Source of the DNA: Geobacter sp. UBA698
GTDB taxonomy: Bacteria > Desulfobacterota > Desulfuromonadia > Geobacterales > Pseudopelobacteraceae
Direction: 5' to 3'
DNA: 64,000 nt
Assembly (NCBI GenBank): GCA_002298925.1
Contig: DBMM01000004.1
Span: 76,205-140,204, forward strand
Below the pieces are notes generated by a model that saw nothing but the letters and a program-made list of their open reading frames with translations, was not told the origin of the DNA and did not search any database. The first letter of the stretch is position 1. Each line of letters begins with the position of its first letter. Shown piece by piece: positions 18,748 to 26,305 of this stretch. The position numbers and the translations under genes are program-made.

Positions 18748-20301
18748 TCACTGGCCTAAGACTTGATACCCATTCTCTTTAAGCAAGTCACGAACAATCC
18801 GGTCCAACTCCAGATTAGTAACAAACAGTGAACCTCCCGGCACAGTTTCACCCTCCATCCTGACACCGGACATTTGTAGCGAATAGTTCAAGCCATCGTC
18901 TGACAACTGAGCCAACTGAGAATACCCTCCCCGTAGCTGCATGCGTGCCATGATTTTCTCGGAAATTCTACGGTAATCATCCTGGGGTTCCAAAATTACT
19001 ACTCGGAATCCTTTCGTCTCAAGAATGCGAAACAGTGTATAGGCCACTGGATCACCATCAAAGTTGGAAACCACGTATCTCTGACCTGCCTGCTCGAAAT
19101 ACCTGCCAGCCTTTACAGTCAGAGAGATGCCATTGTTATCTGCGAGGAACACGTCGACATGCTTATCAACACTGTAGGCAACCGAAAGGGAACCGAGAAT
19201 GGCATCCACGATGGCCGGCTGGCTGCGGGAAGTTATCTGGTGAATATGTCGCAACGGAGTTCTGGCCATAAAGGGTTTCGATATGGCAAAGGGTTCATAC
19301 ACCGAAAAACCCTCTTTTTTAAGGACAGGACCGAGTACAGATGGGAGCGTTTGTTTACCGCTGTTCAATAGCACGACATCCTGTTTGATGAGACTGTCAG
19401 CCGTCTTTTCAACCTTGAAGTCGGAATACACCGTAATTTTTGGATCCGCACCGAACTCGAGGCTGAAATCTTCTTCAACGGAATAGAATCCGGCCGACCC
19501 AAGCATAGCTGAAAGAAATTTTCTGCTGTTGGCGGGGGATTCGGATACAAAGCGGGTGGTCGGATCCTTTTCAGAGATCAGGGACTTTACCAAGGGAGGA
19601 ATCTTAGCGCCCCGGTCGACAACGATTTTGCTGCCGTCCATTGCCTCGAATATCGGGTATTGCTCTGAATCAAGGGTCAAAGAAAACTCGGGGGACTTCA
19701 ACACCAGAGATTTCTGTGTCCCACCTTTGGACGGCACCAGTTTTCCCCATATTTCCCTGAGCTGAACCGAGACGTCTTGGTCAGCGGCGACATCATCCGG
19801 CACCTCAAGCCGTAACGCCTGAGAGCTGATACCCGGCTGTTGCGCTACGCTAACAGCCTGGTCCAGCGGTTCCTTAACCGGTAAACCGGCCCTGAGAGTG
19901 CCATCCGCCTTGCGTCGCAACGGCGGGATGATGATCTTTTGTCCAACCCTCAAGCGCTTGATATCGAATATGTTGTTCTCGCGGCGAACGACTTCGATAA
20001 CAGCTTCGGCTTCATCATTGGAAAGACCATAATCACGCATCAGAACCTTGAATAAACTTTCTCCGCGCCTGATGGTGTGCACCGTGCCGCGACCAGCGGC
20101 GGTTGCGGCAGAACGGACAGAGCGTGCGCGAGAGGATCTTTTTTCTTTTTGTAAGATCCCGGATGAGACGCCACCCTGCTCCAACACCTGAGAATCCAGT
20201 TCAAAGCGGGGATCCATAGCACCATAAGCTGAACTTCCGGCTATGATCAGCAGTGTGGAACTGGCAGCTAAAATTATCCTTGTACGAGAAGGAAAAAACA
20301 T
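18748..20301 (-). CDS. Exported LysM-domain protein of unknown function
   Basis: The 517-residue protein begins with a signal peptide (RIILAASSTLLIIAGSSAYG), has a LysM peptidoglycan-binding motif at about residues 74-128 (VHTIRRGESLFKVLMRDYGL ending VGQKIIIPP), and a long region (130-517) that I do not recognise. Parts such as VAYSVDKHVDVFLADNNGIS and VYSDFKVEKTADSLIKQDVV suggest an alpha-beta fold without clear catalytic motifs. It lies 58 bases after the membrane-anchored pseudo-receiver gene and 100 bases before the GspE/PilB-like ATPase, so a periplasmic or envelope role in the same machine is plausible but inferred. Confidence 0.7.
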   Translation of the reverse strand: MFFPSRTRIILAASSTLLIIAGSSAYGAMDPRFELDSQVLEQGGVSSGILQKEKRSSRARSVRSAATAAGRGTVHTIRRGESLFKVLMRDYGLSNDEAEAVIEVVRRENNIFDIKRLRVGQKIIIPPLRRKADGTLRAGLPVKEPLDQAVSVAQQPGISSQALRLEVPDDVAADQDVSVQLREIWGKLVPSKGGTQKSLVLKSPEFSLTLDSEQYPIFEAMDGSKIVVDRGAKIPPLVKSLISEKDPTTRFVSESPANSRKFLSAMLGSAGFYSVEEDFSLEFGADPKITVYSDFKVEKTADSLIKQDVVLLNSGKQTLPSVLGPVLKKEGFSVYEPFAISKPFMARTPLRHIHQITSRSQPAIVDAILGSLSVAYSVDKHVDVFLADNNGISLTVKAGRYFEQAGQRYVVSNFDGDPVAYTLFRILETKGFRVVILEPQDDYRRISEKIMARMQLRGGYSQLAQLSDDGLNYSLQMSGVRMEGETVPGGSLFVTNLELDRIVRDLLKENGYQVLGQ

Positions 20302-20359
20302 CGCATCTCCGAAAAATAATAAAAAAAATTATCCATCACATCTTCATCAACAGAACAAT

Positions 20360-22003
20360 TCAGTTAAGAGAAACAACAAACGCAGCAATCGCATCTGACT
20401 TTTTGTTACGGTACAGCACCAGATCAGCCTTGTTATTCACATTACCACGCTGGATCAGATAGCCTCGGAAACCCTGTTTCTGCTCCCGGTCTCCCAGAGA
20501 AAACTCGCCGCTACCGGTAACCTCCTTGAGAACTGTCTGCAAGAAATCCTTTGGTACGGTACTACCTTTACCTGCTATCACCTGAACAGCCTTGATACGG
20601 TCGTCCGACCGGAAAATACGAACTTCCTGGGTCTTGCCGACATAACGTTCCCATCCCGGTTTTTTGGCGGTATATGTGTCATCACGCTTGTCAGTCCTCA
20701 CAAAAGAAGGCAAGAGCCGCGCCGCTGCAGGAGCAGCAGCCTGCGGTTGGACGGCAGGGGGGGACTCGATCTTGCTTCCAGAGCCGGCACCAGGCTTCTG
20801 CACCTCCGGCTTGACTGCTGCAAGATTTGCTGCAACCGGTTGTGATGTTTTAGTAACGGAGTTCGCCACTGGCTGCGCAGGCTTGTTCTCGAAAGACAAC
20901 AGACCGGGGTTATGGGACACCAGATACCAACCTCCCGCTCCAAGCCCTGCAACGGCGGCTACAGCTACAACGGTACCCAGTGACTTTTTCCAAGACCGGG
21001 AATATGAACGGTAATTTTTTTCAAAAGCCTGCAGCAGCTCCTCGGGAACAGGTTCCGGCGTTTTGGAAGGCTCGGAGGAAATGCGAAATTCTGCAGGAGC
21101 ATGGAGCGGTGAAGATGCCTGAGTGGTTTCTGCTGTGTCTGCTTTCGATTCTGCCCTGGGAAACGCTTTGGCCACCTTTGGCGAAGGTGCAGCAGTTGCA
21201 ACGGCTGCTCTGCCAGCTATGGAATCGGACGCTGCGGTACTGGCAGTTTTTCTTTCCGGCTGAAGCGGAATTTCCTGGTGTGCGCCCTTCAACTCTTCCG
21301 TCTTTGCCTGAAAAATATCCTGAGCATCTGAGGACAAGTCGGAGTCAGGCACCTTTCCGGCCTGCGACTTTGATTGCCGGGCAGCATCAATCAGCAGTGA
21401 TGCCATTTCATCTGTTGCGGAGACCACCTGGAATGATTCATCGGGAAACTCATCTACGGCTGCTGAACTTGCAGTCACATCGGCCTGGTCAGAGCTGCTC
21501 TGTTGACCAGTCTCCAGAGCGGAAAGAAAATCATCCACCAGATCGTCGGCCCCCTTGCGATGTTCTTGCGGCACTACGGCAGCAGCCGCAGAATGGGGCG
21601 TGACCGGCTGGGTAGAAATAATCTCGCTGTCCGCTTTATCGCCCAGAATTGACTTGATGGCCGTCAAAATATCATCAACAAGCAGTTCCTCACTTTTGTT
21701 CAGATCGACAAGATATTCGAACAGCCCCTTGACTGTCTTGACCTTGTCATTCCCCTTATGCGCCAGAATAAAGTCAGGTGCACCGCCGCCAAGTAGCATC
21801 TGGATATGACGGGCCACACTGTCACCGGATACTCCGCCAATCTGTTCCTGAATAACGACTATGCTGGGGCGCTTTTCAAAAACATCCTTCAACCCATGGT
21901 CGAAATCCTCGACGACATCAATCCTGGCCTTGAGTTGCGGTTTAAGGCGACTTTTCAGTGACCCGGCCTTGGCACTGCTGATTATTAATAACAGGTTTAA
22001 CAT
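20360..22003 (-). CDS. Membrane protein with degenerate receiver-like N-terminus
   Basis: The 547-residue protein has an N-terminal response-regulator-like domain (about 1-120: LNLLLIISSAKAGSLKSRL, IDVVEDFDHGLKDVFEKR, PSIVVIQEQIGG). The expected phospho-acceptor Asp after strand 3 is replaced (VIQEQ), so it is probably not phosphorylated. A long Ala/Ser/Glu-rich linker (150-320) leads to one membrane helix (SLGTVVAVAAVAGLGAGGWYLV) and a periplasmic C-terminal domain (about 440-547). I chose ATG 22003 because AAAGG precedes it by 7 bases; ATG 22030 lacks a ribosome site. Family not recognised. It heads the unit with the LysM protein and secretion ATPase. Confidence 0.65.
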   Translation of the reverse strand: MLNLLLIISSAKAGSLKSRLKPQLKARIDVVEDFDHGLKDVFEKRPSIVVIQEQIGGVSGDSVARHIQMLLGGGAPDFILAHKGNDKVKTVKGLFEYLVDLNKSEELLVDDILTAIKSILGDKADSEIISTQPVTPHSAAAAVVPQEHRKGADDLVDDFLSALETGQQSSSDQADVTASSAAVDEFPDESFQVVSATDEMASLLIDAARQSKSQAGKVPDSDLSSDAQDIFQAKTEELKGAHQEIPLQPERKTASTAASDSIAGRAAVATAAPSPKVAKAFPRAESKADTAETTQASSPLHAPAEFRISSEPSKTPEPVPEELLQAFEKNYRSYSRSWKKSLGTVVAVAAVAGLGAGGWYLVSHNPGLLSFENKPAQPVANSVTKTSQPVAANLAAVKPEVQKPGAGSGSKIESPPAVQPQAAAPAAARLLPSFVRTDKRDDTYTAKKPGWERYVGKTQEVRIFRSDDRIKAVQVIAGKGSTVPKDFLQTVLKEVTGSGEFSLGDREQKQGFRGYLIQRGNVNNKADLVLYRNKKSDAIAAFVVSLN

Positions 22004-22099
22004 GAAGAGCCTTTGAGATAATTTTCCCATTTTTTACACAGGTTGACGACCATTGTCAATCTCCAATACAGCAATTAATCAGCGGGTTTAAATCCGGCA

Positions 22100-24802
22100 T
22101 CATCCCTCGAAAGCCAGCCGGACGATCTCCGCTTGCTGGGTGACATGTATGTGGTGCGAACCAACTGCCGGGCAGCAGTCCTCAGGGCGTCCGATAAAAC
22201 GGATCCGACCGCAGCAGTCGGCAAGTTTCGGCTGTAGATACCGCCAGGCACCCATGTTTTCAGGCTCTTCCTGAACCCAAAGATAATCGACATCCTTCGG
22301 CAGCGGAGCCAGCATGCCCGAGAGCATATCGCTGCGGAAGGGGTAAAACTGTTCGATCCGCATGATGGCAGTATCCCCGATCCTCCGCTTTTCGCGTTCC
22401 TCCAGCAATTCATAGTAGATCTTGCCGCTGCAGAGCAGTACGCGTCGAACAGCCGCTGTGTCAACAGTATCGGGCAGGATTTCTCCGAAAGGGCCGGAAG
22501 TCAGCTCATCCAGGCTGGAAACGCAGCGGGGGTGGCGCAGCATCCCCTTGGGTGTAAAGACAATCAACGGCTTGCGGAAGGACTGCCTGATCTGGCGGCG
22601 CAGCAGATGGAACATCTGGGCCGGTGTCGACGGGCAGGCCACCAGCATGTTTTCCAGGGCGCACAGCTGCAGGTACCGCTCGATGCGGGCGCTGGAATGT
22701 TCGGCCCCCTGCCCCTCGTAACCGTGTGGCAGCAGCAGAACCAGACCGCTGGCCCGGTTCCACTTGGTTTCGCCGCTGGAAATGAACTGGTCGATTATAA
22801 CCTGGGCCCCATTGGCAAAGTCGCCAAACTGTGCCTCCCATATAACCAGCCCCTGGGGATTTTCCAGGGAATAGCCATATTCGAAACCAAGCACGCCGAA
22901 TTCCGACAACAGGCTGTTCCAGGCCTGGAACCGGACTCCCCCTTGGGCCAGCGCTGCCAGCGGCATGCAGGTTTCTCCGGTATTGATGTCATGCAGCACG
23001 CAATGGCGGTGGTTGAAGGTGCCCCGCTGCGAATCCTGTCCCGAGATGCGCACCGAAACTCCTTCCTCCAGCAGAGCGGCATAGGCCAGGGTCTCGGCGC
23101 AGCCCCAGTCCAGGCCAGAGCCCTTGAGCACGGCCTGGAAACGGTTCTGCAGCAGGGCACTGACCTTGGGGTGCGGGATGAAGCCGGGCGGCAGTTCGGC
23201 CAGCCGTCTGGCCAGGATCAGCAGCCGTTCGGCAGACACTCCGCTCGCTACCGGTTCCGTCTGATAACCGCAGGCAACGCCATTCCAATACTCCTTGTAA
23301 CCGATATCTTCAACGTGCGGTTCCAGCGCCAGGGCAGACTCCAGCCGCTGGGACACCTGACGCTCGACCTGATCCAGTTCAGCCGGCAATAGCCCCTCCC
23401 CTGTCAGCATATCGGCGTAGATGCGGTTAATCGCTGGACGGTCGGCTATCTGACGGTACATCAGCGGCTGGGTAAAAGCGGGTTCATCACCCTCATTATG
23501 GCCATGGCGGCGGTAGCAGATCAGCTCCAGCACCACATCAGAACCAAAGGTCTGGCGGTACTCCAACGCCAGCCGCACAGCGTGCAGCGCAGCCTCGGGC
23601 AGTTCGCCCTGCACATGGAAAATCGGACAGGACAACATTTTGGCCACATCGGTGGCATAACGGGTCGAGCGCGCATCCCTGGGCAAGGTAGTGAAGCCGA
23701 TCTGGTTGTTTAGCACAACGTGCAGCGTCCCCCCCGTGCCATAGCCATCCAACCGGGACATGTTAAGCACTTCCATGACACTGCCCTGCCCTGCGAAAGC
23801 CGCGTCGCCGTGAATCAAAAGCGGCAGGACCTGTCTGGCCCCATCACTGCTGCAGCGTTCCTGGCGCGCCCGGCATTTACCCTCCACGACAGCATTGACC
23901 GCCTCCAGATGACTGGGATTGGGAGCCATGGTCAGGTGCACGCTGCCGCTGGGGACAATTACATCCGACGAATGCCCCATATGGTATTTGACATCGCCGT
24001 CCCCAACGAAACCGAACGAAAGGCTGTCGCGGAACTCGGCAAAAATATTCTCACAAGGCTTGCCCATGGTATTGGCCAGCACATTCAGGCGCCCGCGATG
24101 GGACATTCCCAGCACCACATCGCTGATACCTGCCGCCGGACAGTCACGCACGACGGCATCCAGCACCGCTATCAGCACCTCGCCCCCCTCCAGGGAAAAG
24201 CGTTTCTGCCCGACAAAACGGCGGTGCAGAAACGATTCAAACAGGGTCGCCTCATGGAGTTTCTTGAGTATATTAAGTTTTTCATCTGAAGAAAAAACCG
24301 GGTTGTTGCGACAGGGTTCCATCCGGTCGATCAGCCACTGGCGCAGATCCGGCTCCTGGATGTGCATGAACTCGACACCAATCCCGCGGCAGTAGGTTTC
24401 TCGAAGAGTGGCGATAATCTCACGCAGGGTGGCATCAGGTTTGAAGAAGCGGCGCGAGGTGAAGACCTTGTCCAGGTCGGACTCATCCAGACCAAAGGCG
24501 GAAAGTTCCAAGAGCGGATGGCTGAGCTGACAGGGAGAAAGCGGGTCGGTGCAGGCCAGCAGGTGCCCGACCGAACGATAACGGTAGATCAGGGACTGGA
24601 CAGCGGAATGTTTCAAGACCGAGGCCTGGTCAACGGCCAGGTCGCTACGTTCTGTTCCCGGTTCGCCCAGTTCATAGCCGCTGAAAAAAAGGCGCCATTC
24701 CTGCGGAAGCGCCGTGGGATCGGCACACCAGGTCCGGTAAAGGGCTTCCAGCCATTCTCCGGAAAGATTGCCGAGGAAACTGTTGTTAATTACCGCATCC
24801 AT
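22100..24802 (-). CDS. sucA: 2-oxoglutarate dehydrogenase E1 component
   Basis: E1 is the thiamine-diphosphate enzyme that decarboxylates 2-oxoglutarate and transfers succinyl to E2 lipoyl groups. The 900-residue protein shows the N-terminal E2-binding segment (FLGNLSGEWLEALYRTW), HRGRLNVLANTMGKP, the TPP motif GDAAFAGQGSVMEVLNMS ending in VLNNQIGF, RRHGHNEGDEPAFTQP and the transketolase-like C-terminal part. Length is close to E. coli SucA (933). No sucB or lpd follows; the next gene downstream is unrelated. It may share E2/E3 encoded elsewhere. Confidence 0.94.
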   Translation of the reverse strand: MDAVINNSFLGNLSGEWLEALYRTWCADPTALPQEWRLFFSGYELGEPGTERSDLAVDQASVLKHSAVQSLIYRYRSVGHLLACTDPLSPCQLSHPLLELSAFGLDESDLDKVFTSRRFFKPDATLREIIATLRETYCRGIGVEFMHIQEPDLRQWLIDRMEPCRNNPVFSSDEKLNILKKLHEATLFESFLHRRFVGQKRFSLEGGEVLIAVLDAVVRDCPAAGISDVVLGMSHRGRLNVLANTMGKPCENIFAEFRDSLSFGFVGDGDVKYHMGHSSDVIVPSGSVHLTMAPNPSHLEAVNAVVEGKCRARQERCSSDGARQVLPLLIHGDAAFAGQGSVMEVLNMSRLDGYGTGGTLHVVLNNQIGFTTLPRDARSTRYATDVAKMLSCPIFHVQGELPEAALHAVRLALEYRQTFGSDVVLELICYRRHGHNEGDEPAFTQPLMYRQIADRPAINRIYADMLTGEGLLPAELDQVERQVSQRLESALALEPHVEDIGYKEYWNGVACGYQTEPVASGVSAERLLILARRLAELPPGFIPHPKVSALLQNRFQAVLKGSGLDWGCAETLAYAALLEEGVSVRISGQDSQRGTFNHRHCVLHDINTGETCMPLAALAQGGVRFQAWNSLLSEFGVLGFEYGYSLENPQGLVIWEAQFGDFANGAQVIIDQFISSGETKWNRASGLVLLLPHGYEGQGAEHSSARIERYLQLCALENMLVACPSTPAQMFHLLRRQIRQSFRKPLIVFTPKGMLRHPRCVSSLDELTSGPFGEILPDTVDTAAVRRVLLCSGKIYYELLEEREKRRIGDTAIMRIEQFYPFRSDMLSGMLAPLPKDVDYLWVQEEPENMGAWRYLQPKLADCCGRIRFIGRPEDCCPAVGSHHIHVTQQAEIVRLAFEG

Positions 24803-24934
24803 GCCTTACCCGCCATTTTCACCGTTTATTTGATGAACCGACGCCAGATTATCACAAAAAGAAGCGGTCGCACGCAAAAAACCTTGCATGAATGTGTGGG
24901 GAAATATTCATCGGAGCGCGGCTGATATGATGAA

Positions 24935-24962
24935 CGGGACAGGCCGCACCTTGCCTGTCCCG
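24935..24962. repeat. 10-bp perfect inverted repeat in the sucA upstream region
   Basis: CGGGACAGGC and GCCTGTCCCG flank an eight-base loop, 133 bases upstream of the sucA start. On the plus strand it is followed by CGTTTTCAG, a weak terminator-like tail; no plus-strand gene precedes it, so it may be a sucA leader structure or a relic terminator. The 445-base gap 24,803-25,247 otherwise holds only a possible PAS-gene remnant. Confidence 0.5.
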
Positions 24963-25010
24963 CGTTTTCAGAATGGATTCGTGTTTCAGGTGCCGGCAGC
25001 CAGCTGCACC

Positions 25011-25076
25011 TCACAGGCCGCCAGGCGCAGCTCTAAGGTCATTCTCCTCTTTCCAGCGCTCAGTCACATCCCGCAT
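25011..25076 (-). pseudogene. Possible remnant of a PAS-domain sensor gene
   Basis: A 21-codon reverse-strand stretch reads MRDVTERWKEENDLRAAPGG then stop. RDVTER followed by a charged helix and LR is the typical end of PAS/PAC domains in sensor kinases (as in GVVRDVTERK...LR). No other part of such a gene is visible in the 445-base gap, so this would be a short decayed fragment. Chance similarity remains possible. Confidence 0.35.
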
Positions 25077-25247
25077 GATTGAGTCAGCTCAAAAAAATGC
25101 TGCCACAAAAATTCTCGGCAGCAATGCTTTTTCTCAATCCTTGATTGGCTTCAAGACAACAGATATTATGGGGTGCAGACAATCCATGGGGATGAATCAT
25201 CTGGATAGAAATTCAATTGAAACGAGACGGTAACTGGAGACAACAGC

Positions 25248-25769
25248 GTGAGCGTCATTTTAAAGCATATCCATGTAGCCTGTGCCATCATCGAGCGTGA
25301 CGGACTGCTGCTTGCCTCCCAGCGCGGCAGCGCCATGAGTCTGCCGCTGAAATGGGAGTTCCCCGGCGGCAAGATCGATCCGGGCGAAACACCGCAGGAG
25401 TGCCTGCTGCGGGAACTGATGGAGGAAATGAGTCTTTCGGTTGCTATTCAAAAAGATCTGCCCCCCAGCACACACCATTACCCGACCTTTACCGTAACGC
25501 TTTATCCGTTTGTCTGTTCGATCGCGGCGGGAGAGATTGTCCTGCACGAACACGCGGACATTGCCTGGCTGGCGCCGGATGAACTGGGCTCCCTGGACTG
25601 GGCCGAGGCAGACTGGCCGGTGATCGAGTCGCTATTTCCCGCAGCAGCTTCCGGGAAAGCGCGGCACCCCCATCTTCTGCAGAATATTGAACATGGGACA
25701 GAACTGAGTGAAACCGGACTGGAACAGATTCAGGCCGACGAAGCCGGTAAACCAGAGCCAGTTTGGTGA
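25248..25769 (+). CDS. MutT-like Nudix hydrolase
   Basis: Probably an (oxidised) nucleoside triphosphate pyrophosphohydrolase. The 173-residue protein has the Nudix box GKIDPGETPQECLLRELMEE (about 39-58), preceded by the usual WEFPG; the Gly that normally follows EEx is Ser (EEMS). The start is GTG with GGAG 9 bases before. The Nudix fold should end near DWPVIESL (about residue 125). The remaining 48 residues are read from DNA that is the antisense of the convergent DUF2892 gene, so the C-terminal tail looks like an unplanned extension. Confidence 0.88.
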   Translation: MSVILKHIHVACAIIERDGLLLASQRGSAMSLPLKWEFPGGKIDPGETPQECLLRELMEEMSLSVAIQKDLPPSTHHYPTFTVTLYPFVCSIAAGEIVLHEHADIAWLAPDELGSLDWAEADWPVIESLFPAAASGKARHPHLLQNIEHGTELSETGLEQIQADEAGKPEPVW

Positions 25770-25856
25770 ATGGAAATGGGCCAGCAGCAGCGAAATCATG
25801 ATGAATGATCCCGCTATGATCCTGACGATGCGTTCGATATAGAATTCTTCTTTCAT
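25632..25856 (-). CDS. DUF2892 small inner-membrane protein
   Basis: The 74-residue protein has two predicted membrane segments (IVRIIAGSFIMISLLLAHF and WLWFTGFVGLNLFQSGF) followed by CPMFNILQKMGV, the DUF2892 pattern (FTGFCP-like cysteine), as also found at the C-terminus of YgaP rhodanese proteins. AGGAG lies 9 bases before the ATG. It is the last gene of the efflux operon and overlaps the 3' end of the convergent Nudix gene by 138 bases. Function unknown. Confidence 0.85.
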   Translation of the reverse strand: MKEEFYIERIVRIIAGSFIMISLLLAHFHSPNWLWFTGFVGLNLFQSGFTQFCPMFNILQKMGVPRFPGSCCGK

Positions 25857-25870
25857 GGGTACGACTCCTT

Positions 25871-26305
25871 TTAGTGCCGAATAAGCATCTCGGCTATTTT
25901 TCCGGTCACCTCTCCGGTGATCACTGGACAGAACGACTTTTCGTTGTTGGCCCGAATGGTCTTGCAGCAGGTCACGCCATATTTTTCCTTGAACCAGCTG
26001 TGCAGATCGCCGGTCAGCTTGAGGATCTTTTTCTTGTCTTCCCTGAGTACCAGGCCCAGGCCAACCGTGCCGGCGGAAACTGCACCGCAAATGCAGCCCG
26101 AGGCTGAACCGGCCCCGAACCCGCTGGCGATCTGCACGGTCTCCTCCGGCAGGTCGGGGCGAAAATGCTTGCATAGAATTGCCAGCACGGACTCGGCGCA
26201 GTGATACTTGCCGGAGCGGTGCAACGCCTCTGCCTCAATCTGATATTCCCTGGCCAGTCTCATCGTCTCTTCTTTTGCCCCATCAGCTTTACTGAAAAAC
26301 ATCAT
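25871..26305 (-). CDS. C_GCAxxG_C_C family redox-type protein
   Basis: The 144-residue protein belongs to the C_GCAxxG_C_C family, common in anaerobes and often beside redox or transport genes. Seen: KYHCAESVLAIL with the first Cys, the Gly-rich segment FGAGSASGCICGAVSAGTVG, then KYGVTCCKTIRA and SFCPVITGEVTGKIAE with later cysteines. The biochemical function is not established; metal or cofactor binding by the cysteines is inferred. It overlaps the end of the RND pump gene (shared ATGATG region) and precedes DUF2892. Confidence 0.85.
   Translation of the reverse strand: MMFFSKADGAKEETMRLAREYQIEAEALHRSGKYHCAESVLAILCKHFRPDLPEETVQIASGFGAGSASGCICGAVSAGTVGLGLVLREDKKKILKLTGDLHSWFKEKYGVTCCKTIRANNEKSFCPVITGEVTGKIAEMLIRH

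Noticed and set aside
24986..25042. An 18-codon minus-strand peptide (MTLELRLAACEVQLAAGT) after a perfect AAAGAGGAG site
   Set aside because: It overlaps the probable PAS remnant in another frame, and the ribosome-site match is explained by the Lys-Glu-Glu codons of that remnant.
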